Below, piece by piece: positions 34,418-47,075 of a DNA stretch of 64,000 bases. A program made the position numbers and the translations under genes. How positions within the stretch are numbered: position 1 is the stretch's first letter; each line of letters opens with the position of its first letter. Origin of the DNA: Rhabditoides inermis. Its lineage: Eukaryota > Nematoda > Chromadorea > Rhabditida > Rhabditidae. A model generated the notes under the pieces. The model was given only the letters and a program-made list of their open reading frames with translations. It was not told the origin of the DNA and did no database searches. The DNA lies in the NCBI GenBank assembly GCA_963966185.1, contig CAWZYM010000332.1:296001-360000 (forward strand), in the 5' to 3' direction.

Positions 34418-34555
34418 AGCAACTCGCAAGATGGACCAAAAAATTTTTTTCTCGTCAAAAACCAATGGGAAAACGGCGAAAATTTTTTTTGGCTCATCGC
34501 CGTTTTCTCAATGGTTTTTGACTGATTTTTTCCCGACCATTTTGCAAGCTGCTCA
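34418..34555. mobile_element. Short foldback MITE directly upstream of BRAT1-like start codon
   Basis: tagcaactcgcaagatgg pairs with ccattttgcaagctgctca. Inside, gtcaaaaaccaatgggaaaa pairs with its complement (ttttctcaatggtttttgac). It ends two bases before the ATG at 34558. Confidence 0.7.
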
Positions 34556-34557
34556 GA

Positions 34558-37500
34558 ATGACGTCATCGATGACGTCATCGTCGTCGCAACTGGCCGAGT
34601 TTCTGTCGCTGTGTGGAGAGATGGAGGAACTGCCACACTCATTCGACGATACGCTAGTGGATAGGATGGTGGATGGAGTGGAGGGAGACGGTGAGTGAAG
34701 GGGGGGGGGGGAGGGAGGGAGAGAGAGGAAGAGGGGGAGGGAGAGAGAAAGAGGGGGGGGGGGGAGAGGGAGTGGCGCGGGGAGAGAAGGAGTGAGGAAG
34801 ATGAAGATATTAGAATGGTTACATTTCATATTGTCATTGTTTCATGAACGCATTAGGAACAACCGATTGGTCAGATTGAAATTTTGTGCGTTTCGATATG
34901 TTTCCGTAGCGTATTTGGTGTGGATGGAGATGCAATGCCTTTCAGACGCCTCCCTCGTATCTCTCATCCTCTCGCATGCCGCCTCGTTCGATCCATCCCA
35001 GACGGCTACCGTACCCGCTGTGCTTGTGGTGCAGTGTGTGGACAGGGTGAGGTTTTTGAATTAAATCAAATCAAATCATTTATCCGGAATCGTTATTTCT
35101 GAATATGACAACACAATCATAATGATATGAAGCATACAGTAGTGCCTAAGATGCTAGATACATAGGCTAACGCCGGGGTAAGACGGTTTTTGAATGGTTA
35201 TCGGATATACAAATGCATAATATAGTTTATTATTCAGATGTTTTGTTCTTGGAAGTGTTTCGTAAATACAATTTGCTTAGCCGATCGGAATGTGACTGTT
35301 GAGAAGGAATAGATTGCGCCTGTGTTACGTAGTTTATTTTTTTAAAGTTGTTTATTGATACTGGCTGTGGTGATACATATTGTTCGCGATTCGCGATCTA
35401 TCGGTTACCTAGTTGTGGTGCAGTGAAGTGTGTTGGGTGGAAGATGGAATAGTAGGAAAGAAGTATGATATGCTATGCGAGAAGTATCCTCATTGGGATC
35501 GGTGTATAACTGCGATACTATCATTGTATATTGTAGTTTTCGTCGCCCGTGTTCATTATCTAGTTATCGCTTATCGAAATCGAACGAAATTATTTTGTGA
35601 ATGTGGCTAAGACCTTCTTCAATCGAAGATACATACAATTTCTGTCTTTCAGCGATAGAAGAAGGTCTCATCAGACTGCAATCGTGAGCTTATCAGACTG
35701 GATAATTATTTGATTTGATTTCTGATCCCAGCGCTAATCGAACACCTTTCATGCTAGATGTACAGGAACATGCGATTCTGGATAATTGTTTGTTTTGACC
35801 CATATTCCCCTTTCACGAGGAGTGTCGTTAGAGCCACACTCTCGGATCCGAACCAAATTGATAGGATACCTTATTCAGGACCCCAGACATCGATTTCTGG
35901 TGTTACTTTTTCCTACGCGCCATATACGTTTTCAGTACGAAAACGTACAGGGCTGGTTGTTTGCTTCCTCATTCCACCTCTGGCGGTCAATGACCGAGCC
36001 GTTGTTGCCTAGTGGTTAGCGCATCAGTCTGTCAGACCAGAGGCTGGGGTTCAAGTCCGCGCACACGATTTTTGTTTTGCCAACACTTTCTGGACTTTGC
36101 GTTTCTTGTTGATGGAGAAAACACAGATTACAAATTTTCACGCTTTGTTATAACTGTTTTCAAACTGAACGTTTCAGCCAACACAATAAATCGTGTGAAG
36201 AAACAAAAAACGCAGTATAGTTGAACGACATTGGAAGCCAATAGCAAACGGTAAAAAAAAATCATTTTTGTAGTTACAAACAGGTCGAAGCACTTCGCCA
36301 CACAAAAAACTTCAAGTCCAAGTCCAGAAAGTATTGGCAAAACAAAAATCGTGTGCCCGGACTAGAACCGCAGCCTCTGGTCTGACAGACTGATGCGCTA
36401 ACCACTAGGCCACAACGGCTCGGTCATTGACCGCCAGAGGTGGAATGAGGTAGCAAAAACCAGCCCTGTACGTTTTCGTACTGAAAACGTATATGGCGCG
36501 TAGGAAAAAGTAACACCAGAAATCGATGTCTGGGGTCCTAACTAAGGTATTTTATCAATTTGGTTCGGATCCGAGAGTGTGGCTCTAACGACACTCCTCG
36601 TCAGTTGCTGCGCGTGTGTCCGTCTCTCGTGCCCCGCCCCCTGCTCCTCTCACTCCTGGGAAGACTGGCGGTGTGCCTGCGGGATGAGAGACCGTTGAAG
36701 GTGGGGGGGGGGGTCTTGAAATATGCATCTATATGAAATTGTGTGCTGTTTAGAGTGTCATAGAATATAGACACTTTTTGACCTTTTGTGTACCCAGAAA
36801 GTACTGTTTTTTTTTAGCTGATTAGAGGGTTTCTAGAAAATGGGTTTTGTGTGGAAATTGGTTCTTCACGAAAGCGGAAAAGGTTAATATAATTGTGATG
36901 CGTATTTCTTCTTGTCTCGGTGGTAGAGTATCATAGTTTCATAGAGACACTTTTCAGATGCACTCTTGCGTGCTGCAGTTGATGCTGACAGCGAGGGAGC
37001 AGGAGCAGAAGGAGGAGAAGAAGGAGGAGGAGGAGCAGGGAGAGAATGGAGAGGAGGAGAATGGAGAAGCAGGGGAGCAGGGGTATAGAAAGGGTGAGTA
37101 TTTATGATATTTGTTACGACTGTTTACTGTTATAATGGTAAAGAGTACCTCGAAAATATGTTTCGGTTGTCTAGTTTTGTGTTGATGATCGAACTTCACC
37201 GGAATTGTCACATGAATGGGGTTAGAGAGGTCATTCAGTCCATGATACCTATATCACCCTGTCTCTTACAAAAGAAAGGTCTTGTCGATTGGGCTGGTCG
37301 ATTCTGGATACATGTTTGATTCGTTTGGCGTAGCCTGTCTGCAGGATAATGGGCCGAAACAAAGATTCTGTTTCTCATTTATTTGTGAACTACTCTCTCT
37401 GCTTTCTATTCCTCACGGGTTTATGGGGAATATTTCGAAATCACATGAAGTTATAGCTAGACGGATATTTGAGATAATTGGCGATCAGAAATGAATGTTA

Positions 37501-40500
37501 AAAATCTTATTGAAAATATATAGTTGAAATATACAATATGCAATATTCAATATCTTTGCAGCAGTGACTGCGTGGTGTGTGTCACAGCTGGCGAATGAGC
37601 GACAGAGTGTGTTCATTCGGAGACAGTGCGAGAGGTGGCTGATCGGAGAGAAGGAGCAGGAGGAGCAGGAGAAGAAGGAGGAGAAGGAACAGGGGCTGGT
37701 GAGTGGGGAGGAGGAGAAGGAGCAGTGTGATAGAAGAATGCGGTGTGGTGAGATGGATTAGTAAGGGAGAGGTAAGAGTAGTGGTGACGAGATGAGATGA
37801 CTTTCAGAGTACTTCTGTGTTCCGCGTCCTCTTGTCTTCGGAGTGCGAGCGGGTGCGGGACAGCTGTGCGACTGTGCTGCTGGAGAGAGGAGTGGGAGGA
37901 GGAGAAGGGGGAGGAGGAGGGGAGAAGAAGAACAAGGAGTGGTGAGTGTGTTGGTGTCTAATGTATCGTCTATGTGGACTGTGAGGGCGAGAGATATGTT
38001 ATGGAAACATAGGGAAAGGAGTGAGATGTCAAGGAGAAGAGAGAAGGAATATGCGCAAGAAGGTGTGGTTAGTGAGCAGAGATGTAATACTCGTGATATG
38101 TTTCACCCGTACGATATGTGGTTTTCACGGGAATATGTATCAATCCGTCTCGTATGAAACGTTGAACAATAATTACAACTGATTGCAGGCTGTCCTCTCT
38201 TCTACCAGTGGTGCAGTCGAGTGTGCGGGCGGGCGAATCGCAGTGCGAACTACTGTCCAGACTGGCGGAAGGAGAGGGAGAGGAGGAGGGGGAGGAAGGG
38301 AGGTGGGTGGATCGTGAAAGTCAGAGAAAGAGAAATGGAATCTCATTGGTTTCACTCAAAAGTGAATGGCTATATTGACAGTGTGTGTTGCGTATTTTGT
38401 CTGTTTTTACTTTGAGTGAATCTGTGACCGTGAAGGTTTTGCGTGTCGGTACTCACTTACATGTTTGGCTACGAGTTCTGGATGGTTTCCATTGCAGCCT
38501 GTGTCTCTCATCCGGCCTCCGCGCGGATCTCTGGACGAGCGAGGCGGTGCGGGTGCATGTCATGATGCAGATGCTACGCAGGTGGGGACTACTTCAAACT
38601 ACTTCGAAAACGATCTCCGAAGAGACTGACCACGCTTTCAAGTTCAAGTGTTCATCCCGAGTCGTTACCACTGAATATGACAATCATAGTGAAAGAATAG
38701 TGTAGGGAGAGAAGAGATTGACCCCGCTGGCACCCATCCAATGTCAGTCCAGAAGTTTCATCCCATACCAACTCAGAGGGTAACTGGCTCTTTACAATAG
38801 AACGCATACAGTGGATCAAGATTTTTTTTTGCTCGGAGAAAGACAGGTGAGGTTAGTGGCGGGAGTTGTCTAGAGATGGGGAGACGACGAGTATACTACA
38901 CTAATTTGTAGAATTGGGGGCCCGACAGACTTCAGCGATAGCGAATCGCTTTCGCTGAATGGATGATGAGGAGATTGAGGTGGATGATGGACTCATTGCA
39001 ATTCGTGAATTCTTGCCAGTGTTGTTTTCCGGCTGAAACGTATTGACTGCCAATCACACATTCATTCCCATTGCGATTCGTGAAACCTTGCTAGTATCGT
39101 TGTCCGGCTGAAACGTATCGTCTGTGATTTGCAACTCGATTTCCATTGCATTGAGATGCGTGAAACCTTGCCAGTATCGTTATCCGGCTTTAACGTGTGT
39201 GTCTGTCTTGCAGGTCTCCCCCTCCCTCTCTTTCCACTGGCCTCTCTCGATCCGTGCTCGACTCGCCCGCCTGTCGCCTCGGTCACCTGGTCACTCTGCT
39301 GGAGGGTGAATGGCTGCGGGGAGAGGTGGGCAGAGAGTGTGGTTCAAATCAAAGCTTTCTCGTGTCATATGATGCAGAAGTGTTCTGTCTTGCGGGGAAG
39401 AGTAGCAGACACGATTCCTTCTAGGATCTGCAATGATCAGATGGGATTGAAAACCAAGAGTCTGTCATACACTTCAAGGTCTGAAATGCTTATGACAATA
39501 ACCAGATGAGGTTATGGGCATGAGGTTATTGAAGGAGAGTGTAGCAACTGCATGAAATGACCATTATGTGCAGGTCACTTTTCTTGTGTTCCACCTTGTT
39601 ATGCGATGGGAGGTGGGTAGAGTACTGTACGTACTGAGAAGGTGGGGTTTGAGGGCTTGTTCATAACAGTTGCCGGGGGCGCGGCTCAGTGGATAGAGCG
39701 TTCGTCTCTCAATCTCACGGTCGCTGGTTCGATCCCCCTCGGAGTCAACCATTCTTGCGAAATTCACCCAGCCCCTGTGGTGTGGCAAACCACTCTCATG
39801 GTAGCCAGAAGGCGTCACAGCACCACCTACGGACTCAAGAACGGAATTCAAGAAGTCCGACGCCACCCAACCCAACTACCTCTGCTGACGTCGTCGTAAT
39901 CCAAGAACCCTATCTTGTTCTCGACTAGGAGGACCCCGGATTCAACCGGCTAAACAAAAAAAAACAGTTGCTTGCAAATAGGCATTTCAAACACAACTGC
40001 ATTGAATAGCCAACTCCTACAGGCCGCATGTCTTGTGCCCCACCTTCCACATTGTATGTCTACTGACTGTCCCCTTTCCGCAGCCCGCTTCCCTGTGCGT
40101 CACTTCGTGGCTGCCCCGACTGTCGGACAAGAGAAGCTCGCCGGCCGGAGATGTGTGCACACTCATCGGGTTGGTAGATTTATAATATATGTATTATTAT
40201 AGTTTAATTTTTAATTTATTTTTGTGCCACACACACACAATAATCACAAAATAATTGAGTTTTACTTTTAGATGTGATTTAAAAAAAGTTGGTGGAGCAT
40301 ATCAATAGAATTGTATGGCAGTTGTGAGTTCTCTGTACATGTCACCTTGAAACTTATTTTGGGCATGCTTATTGTGTATTTTTTTCCAGCTGGCTGGCTA
40401 GCGGCAGCTTCGTCCCTCTTCTCACCACTGTGATGCGAGAGCTGCGCGGCAGGATAATGGTGGGTTACTGTAGGGTACTGTACTTGGTACTGTTGTCACT

Positions 40501-41935
40501 GTACTTTATATAATATGGTCACGGTAACATATACATTTCAGGAAACGCCTTGCATGGTGTCGGCTGTGCAGTCGGCGCTCGGCTCGGAGTGGTGGGCGGA
40601 GTCGCAGTGGGCGGAGCTTCGGGAGTGCGTGTTGAAGAGGGCGGAGCAGGCAGTGGGAGTGGGAGAGGAGAAGGAGGAGGGAGGAGGATTAGGAGGAGGA
40701 GGGGTAGGAGGAGGAGGAGATGCGTGGGAGCAGAGAGACACTGGACTGGAGGTAAGCGGAATGGAGAGATCTATCTTTACACTTCCTGCAGATTCTCCTC
40801 CTGTGTCCGGTCTCCTTGGTCCCTCCTTTCATCCAATCCGCTCTACCAGACATGGTCGCCAAGGATTCGAGTCACTTTGTGGTACGTTCTTTTAAGTTTC
40901 ACTGGTACGTGAATTAATGATAGAACATAGCTACCCAATCGACATTCGGTAGCGATAGAAAGTTTGAACAATACTTGCAGCGCGCGGTGGCGTTGCGTCT
41001 AATGTGGCGCTGTGCAGTGGATGGAGAAGGAGAGGGAGGAGGAGTATCAAAAGGAGAAGGAGCAGGAGGAGTAGAGTCGGTCCTCGCTGTGGCGGCGCGA
41101 GTGTGCAAGGAAGACGCGGATGCGGAGCCGAGGTGTGATATTTATACTCAAATGATGAAAAAAACATTGATTTGAATTATTGCTACGCATCTAGTGCTGT
41201 TGGTGAAGCATATTCGAAAGAAAGTATGTATTTATTGTGTAAAGCATTCCACATAGCTCTTGTCCAATCTATGAAACGTACTCCTGGCAGGCTGGTAGGC
41301 TGTGAGTGTGTACTGTCCGCGCTCTCCTCTCCCTCTCTCGCTTCTTCCGCCCGTGGAGTGGCGGAAGGTCTCCTGCCACTGCTGATGGAAGATGCGGATA
41401 GGGAAGTGGGTTTAGGAGTTTTGTTATGGTTGTGTTGTGAAGAATGTACAGTTGTATACCGGGCTCTGAATTATTTTTATTCCTGTCAGGTGCGGCTTCT
41501 GGCGGTGACTATGTGCGAGCGACTGTTGGAGGAGAGAGGAGCAGGAGCAGGAGGAGGAGTGGAGAAGGAGCAGAGAGATATGGTGCGACAGCTACTGGAG
41601 ACGTACAAGGTGCGTGTTTTATTATTTCGGATCAAACGCGCGACGCATTGAAATTAAATTTGCTCGATGGACACCGTGTAATGGTGAAGCGTAAAGTTGC
41701 TGCGGAACTAAAAGTGGATTTCTCAACGTTCAGTGTCACATGAAAGTTATGAATATAAATATCATATAAATATTCAGAACAACCATTGCAGACTGACTGT
41801 GAGATCGGTGCTCGTGTGTGTTCTCTGCTCTCTTTGCCGACCCCCTCGCCTCCCGACATCTCTCATATCCTATCCGATATGCTGGCTGGAATGAAGGTGG
41901 AGGTGGATGAAAACGAACCCATCGACTGCTATTGA
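34558..41935 (+). CDS. BRAT1-like HEAT-repeat protein (17 exons, ~676 aa)
   Basis: Exons: 34558-34690, 34946-35046, 36605-36700, 36958-37093, 37565-37698, 37808-37941, 38189-38302, 38498-38581, 39214-39325, 40084-40169, 40390-40459, 40542-40751, 40792-40881, 40981-41132, 41291-41405, 41490-41609, 41792-41935 (TGA); all phases agree. The protein is Leu-rich helical repeats (VFRVLLSSECERVRDSCATV, VRLLAVTMCERLLEER) with Glu/Gly insertions between. The last residues, HILSDMLAG...NEPIDCY, match the BRAT1 end (LQDMLA...DEADCY). In BRAT1 the terminal Cys-Tyr is the part reported to reach the active site of INTS11, so a role with the Integrator nuclease and ATM signalling is likely. The assignment rests on the C-terminus and the HEAT layout. 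Confidence 0.65.
35060..35190 (-). repeat. Retroposon 3'-end fragment in BRAT1-like intron
   Basis: Starts aaatcaaatcatttatccgg and contains atgacaacacaatcataatg, nearly identical to 23810-23940. Confidence 0.65.
36001..36066 (+). other. tRNA-like module (left arm)
   Basis: A-box-like tgcctagtggttagcgc followed by a B box ggggttcaagtcc at tRNA spacing, with gtctgtcagac where an anticodon stem-loop would be. The acceptor stem does not pair, so a functional tRNA is unlikely. Confidence 0.55.
36353..36416 (-). other. tRNA-like module (right arm, inverted)
   Basis: Minus-strand ggcctagtggttagcgcatc then ctgcggttctagtccggg. It is the mirror of the module at 36001-36066 with a few substitutions. 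Confidence 0.55.
39672..39966 (+). mobile_element. tRNA-derived SINE with A-rich tail
   Basis: The head gccgggggcgcggctcagtg, then gatagagcg, and ctggttcgatccccctcgg form tRNA-like A and B boxes. An unrelated ~200-bp body ends in acaaaaaaaaac at about 39953-39966. It lies in the 39326-40083 intron of the BRAT1-like gene. Confidence 0.75.
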
Positions 41936-42499
41936 GCAGGAGAAAGGTATATTTTTTTTCATTTTGGCCTATTGCATTTTTTGTTTTGTATTACGGTCCC
42001 GCATGTTTTTTTGTTGGTGTCTTTGGATCTCGCATGTTGAATTTTATTGAGATAAATTGTTGTTTTGTTTATATCAGTAGTACCTGGGGGAAAGGACATA
42101 CGATTTTTAGTTTGGTGAGTTTTACAGCAATTGTGTTCACAATTGACCTTAAAATGAGGGTCGAGACAAAAAAACTCAGGAATTGATAAAGTATTTATTT
42201 CACATAACACAAACACACGTACACGTCATTCAAAGAACACTCAAACTTACAAGTGAACCTTCTTCTTTCATATTAGTCTCTTTCTCTTTTGGGATAGAAA
42301 TGTGTTTAGGAAGACATAAAAAGCAAATCACAAATATCACAGCGATTCAAACTATCTACAGATCTCGCGATAATTAATATTCAGGTGAAAATAGAATAGG
42401 ACGAACTAGTAAAACGTACGGGTTGATGATAGGAGAGCAGATCGGCTGGAAAAAGTGGGAGGATGGCTGATGGTAGTTTGGAAAGAGAGCGGTATTCGA

Positions 42500-43262
42500 T
42501 CATTGCGTCTTCTTCTCGCTCTCGTTCTTCTCGCCCTTCACCAGATAGGCTTTCCGGAAGAAGTTCATGAAAAGCACGGCGAAACTGGCGTAGATGGCGA
42601 AGCAGAGGGCCAGGTTGTCCATGGACTGCTGGCAGACACCGCCTGAAGGGAGGGGTTGAGAGAGGGAGAGAGAGAGGGAGGGAAAGAGAGGGAGAGAGAG
42701 AGGGGAGAGGGAGAGAGACGACCCACCGTGACTCTTGATGTACAGTACAGTGGCGCTGATGCCGACTCCGAATAGCATCTGCGTCGTCTGCAGAGTCGTC
42801 ACAGTCCTGAATTTTTTTTTAAGATTTCATTTTATAGCATTGTTTGACGATTGTAGCAACTTGTTCTAGTTTTGCATTTGCATGTGTCGATCTAAAATTA
42901 AAGCTCACGACGTAGCTATTAATGTTTATAAGAATCCTGAAACGTAACATAGATCATTTAGACTTATAACACCACGCGTTTTGCCGACCATAGATTGAAA
43001 TGCATAGATTGAAACCATTGAAGGGACAAAGAAAGTTGTTGTCATGCCAGTTATGTGTAATAGTTTAATAGTTACTACGTAAAGTTTTTTTTATTGTTCT
43101 TTCTTGAAACCGTCTCTTTTCTGCACGCCGCGGTTGCTCTTTGTCCAAGAATGCGAGAGTTGTTTTGGAATTCCGAATCAGCTATAGTCGTTTCCCTGGG
43201 AGAGTCGTGCAAAATGCATTCAAACGGGTGAAGCGCGTGGCTACATTGTCGTCAGGGAGAGG

Positions 43263-43322
<60 letters not shown>

Positions 43323-45346
43323 TGATGCTACATTGGTGTGTAGCTACATTGGTGCCGAGGAGTGTTTAGACTTTGGACCAACATACTTCAGAAAATCGTA
43401 TTGCCTTTGATGTGAGAGAAGTGACCTTTGCATAGTTTTCAATCACACACGTTACAGATGCGCGGCAAAAACGAAACAAGTTCCTGGATCCAAGCGACTA
43501 ATGAAACAGAGATCTCATAGCATAGCCCAGAGAGTTTCGAACCAAGACTAGGATGAAACAACAACAACAAGGAAAGAAAAGATAACTGACATGGAGACGA
43601 TCTTGGGGAGGCGGATGCGCATCGAGGCCAGTGTGTAGTAGGTGTACATGATGGAATGTACAGCGTAGTTCATGAAGATGAACCACCGACCCGCCGCCGT
43701 CAACTCGATCGCTGCAAGAAGATGTGGTAGGAAACAGGCCGTATTTTTATTCGCACTTGATGGAAGGAGATGTGCGATTTTTCGGAGATTCACAATTCTG
43801 GCGCATTCTTCCTCGACTTTTGCCAGACTACTGCACACTGTTTCAGTATTATGTCTATACGAATTTCTCGATTTCTGGAAGAGATGTGGTATGGGAGCAC
43901 TCACAATTCGTTCGAACTCCTACCCACTTTTGCAGTGATTTCTGGAAGAACGTTTGAAATATGGGAGTGCGGAGTACCCTGCGTTGTCAGTTTGCTGTTG
44001 TCATTGTCAGTGCTGTATAAAGCGAGTTTTGTGAGGAAGGAAGTGGTGCGGTTTTTTCTAGAACGCACTTTGTACAGTTCAAGTTTGTCGTAATTGCTAT
44101 CAGTATTTATCATTCGTTACTTGCAACCATCTGATCTCGTTGCAATCTTTTATCTACGCTGTCCCCCGAAAACCACCGCGTATAGTATTGATATCAGTTC
44201 AAACATGGTTTCCGCCATTTATCAGATAACGCCTAGATAAAAAAGCGTGAACAAGAAGTACTTTCCATGAGACCATACAGGTCGCACCATAACTGTTCGT
44301 CGTACGTGAATTATGCAAATATCTAGTGTGGTGCGAACATTCAACGATTCGACGGTCCCCCACGCGTCCGCGAGATTCATTCAAAAAGAGAGAGGAAGTG
44401 CATTTGGCAGGAACCATAGGACTGGTCCTCTCTCTTTTGAGACTCTGTGCAAACAGTGCGTTTGGCACGTACTAAGCTACTGAGACTGCAAACTACACGA
44501 GACTGGAGTGTGTGTGTGGCTACTATTAATCAGCTGTTTGAACTTTTGACCAAATTTTTCGTTCGAATGTTCTGCGCGTTTGCATAATTGATCAAACATT
44601 TTCAACTGACTAGCAGCTCTCCCAAGACCGTTATCGATTTTCCGCTCCCCTCGCGGTTTCAAGCAGGCATTGTGCGTGTATTTGCACTGTTCGCAGATTG
44701 TTCATATCAGAACGGAGAGAGAGAGAGAGACGAGAGAAGGGAGAGAAGCAGAGTGTGGTCGCGCGGCGGCAGAGACGCAGCGGAGCGTTTGGCAAATATA
44801 GACGGTCAATAAATCACAGAGAGAGAGACACTCACTGGAGTGCCAGACGTAGACGAGAACAACAGCGTGATGGTACCTGGAAGAGGGGAAGGTGAGGGAG
44901 AGGGAGAGAGAGAAAGAGAGGGGGAGAGAGGGCGAGATAGAGAGAGAGAAGGGAAAGAGAGAGAGGGAGAGAGGGAGAAAGAGAGAGAGAGAGAGAGAGA
45001 CTGACCAGTGGAGGAAGATGAGGGGTCGCTTCCGGAGCACGATGAAAATGGTGTCTCCCAGCTCGGCAACCTTCGAGAACGCGAACGCGCACGCCCAGAA
45101 CGCCGCCGGGCCTGAATATAGATTATCGATTTATCGATTTATCGATTTCTGAAATTCCATCATTCCATGTTTCGTGTCCATGTCAGTTCGGCGTTTGATT
45201 TCTGTTCGGCGTTCCCATGCGTCTATTACAATCTTCTCTCTACTGAATTGAGAGAGAGACCGGCACAAAAAAGAAGCAGACCGTCAAAACATGATCAGAG
45301 AGATGCTGACACCTTTCACTTATGTGTACTGTGGTCACAATTCTCT

Positions 45347-45388
<42 letters not shown>

Positions 45389-45707
45389 CGCTCTTCCTTT
45401 TCCCCTCTCGCTGTATCATATATCAGCCTGAAGATTTTTTTTCGCTAACATAGCGCATAGCGGTCGTTCGAGAATCTGTGAAAAAGTTTACGGCCTGGTA
45501 AACGGATCCATTTTTGGTCAGAAACTGAAAGGACACTGCTGCTTTGCGCACTGAATCACACCTTGACAGAATATGGCGCGATATAGTGCTGATAGACAAA
45601 ACCAAATGACTCAGAGTATGCGAAATGAGACGGCATTCAAAATTCGGCTAATTGGAACCTATGCAATCCAGACAGTTTTGATTTTTTCAATGTTTTGACT
45701 TCACGCA

Positions 45708-45754
<47 letters not shown>

Positions 45755-47075
45755 TCTTCTTCTACAGTGTAGTCTGTGCGACAAACCGAACAAACGGACC
45801 ACCAGAAACCCGCACAAACATCAGGTACGTGTAAAATGTTCGAATCAACAAATTAATCAATAAATCGATAAATCGAACTCACCCCTGGGGTTGACGGAAT
45901 AGCAGATAGAATCGTAGAGCGGGCGGGTGGTCAACGTATGGAAGAACTCGATTCCGAACCGGTACGTCGCCACTGAGAAAACGTATCGCGTGAATCTGAT
46001 GAAACGTATCCGCACTTCCGCCACCGAGTGGCATTTCGATAGCCAGTTTTCACCCCAGAGCAGAGATATTCGGGAAGAAACATCCGCTAGTTGCCCGTCT
46101 AGACTAGATAGAATGGGGGGAAACAGAAATCACGACAATTCGCGAAAATCGAAACTGGAGCAAAGTCTGTTGCGGAATACGATGAAAACGTGATTGGAAA
46201 TAACTAAACGTACCAGTCCAAAAAAGTACAAACGTACAAGTGAAACGTACCGATGCTGAACAGAGCGAGCATGCCGTTCCAAGCGGTAAGGGACCACTTG
46301 AGCTGCCACGGCTTGCGATCCCTCATCCAACCAGCCAGACCGTGGATGGAGAGGCAGTAGAACAGGGCTGGAAAGGAAGTTATGTTGTTATTAATATATA
46401 TGAATTTGTCTATTTCCACGGCGAAGGACGTTGGTTTCATAGACCGATAATTGAACACCTGTAGATTTTTTTAGTATTTTTTATTGGTGACTCAATTAAA
46501 GTTGGTGATGATTCACACTCTGATTCACTACAGTTTGTATCAGTCGATCCCCTTTTTTGAACTGCTCACACCGTCATGACGTCATGTGTATGTTGCGCCC
46601 CGCGGATGCGCTGATCCTTTTTTGTTGGGAACTGGGAATGTTTTGTAATGGTTCGCGACTTGCGAGGGTCGTCTGGCGCGACTAATACAATTATCGCCAC
46701 TCGCCACCCCGGCTTTTTCTGAGTTACAACAGCGAGATTACAAAGAGTGTAGAGAAGTGATTGATATATCCGAGAAAAACGCGCGCCTCACCGATAGCGA
46801 TGGAATAGTGCCAGTAGTCGACGAAAAAGCCGTGAATGTAGTTGGCGTTCCAGAGAGACTCTCCCGGATAGACCTTCTCGTACTAAATAGAGTTTGTAAA
46901 CAGTAAATACAAAGTAATAGTTTTGTAAACAGTAAATACAAAGTGATAGTTCTGTGAATAAAGATTGTAAACAGTAAATACAAAGTAATAGTTTTGTTAA
47001 AGTAAGACAAACCTCATAGGGCACGTTGAGGATCTGATGTCCATTTGCCACGAAAACATCGTAGTCGGCCGCCAT
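42500..47075 (-). CDS. ELOVL6/ELO-2-like very-long-chain fatty-acid elongase (9 exons, 283 aa)
   Basis: Exons in coding order: 47075-47013, 46882-46792, 46367-46251, 45972-45883, 45111-45006, 44876-44836, 43711-43591, 42806-42727, 42642-42500. Start [16 protein letters not shown]. Family signatures: [20 protein letters not shown], the HWYHH histidine box (the catalytic HxxHH motif, split by the 44877-45005 intron), [16 protein letters not shown], and [10 protein letters not shown]. Several hydrophobic segments fit the seven-helix ER membrane fold, and the tail [12 protein letters not shown] is polar. Elongases condense malonyl-CoA with acyl-CoA in the ER. HWYHH and the order of segments match nematode ELO-2 and human ELOVL6 (C16 to C18), whose length is similar. 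It converges with the BRAT1-like gene; a minus-strand AATAAA lies at about 42194-42199. Confidence 0.92.
43263..43318. repeat. (GA)n microsatellite in elongase intron
   Basis: About 28 GA units. Further GA/CT tracts in this gene's introns lie at 44885-45000, 45348-45385 and 45715-45753. Confidence 0.9.

Larger units (their letters stand above)
35815..36601. repeat. Foldback element with two head-to-head tRNA-like modules, copy 2
   Basis: Outer ends cgaggagtgtcgttagagcc (35815) and ggctctaacgacactcctcg (to 36600) are exact complements. Arms of ~300 bp match closely up to aaagtccagaaagt. The element fills the 3' part of the 35047-36604 intron and ends at the acceptor itself (cctcgtcag). It has the same design as 979-1683, and some motifs are shared (ccatayacgttttSagt). 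Confidence 0.9.

Noticed and set aside
36001..36416. Functional tRNA-Asp genes
   Set aside because: A and B boxes are present, but acceptor and anticodon stems do not pair, and the sequence is embedded in a mirrored repeat.
38936..38975. Second Harbinger-type end (gggcccgacagacttcagcg)
   Set aside because: It shares the outer gggcccgaca with the 31425 element, but no partner end or TAA duplication was found, so it may be chance or a solo relic.
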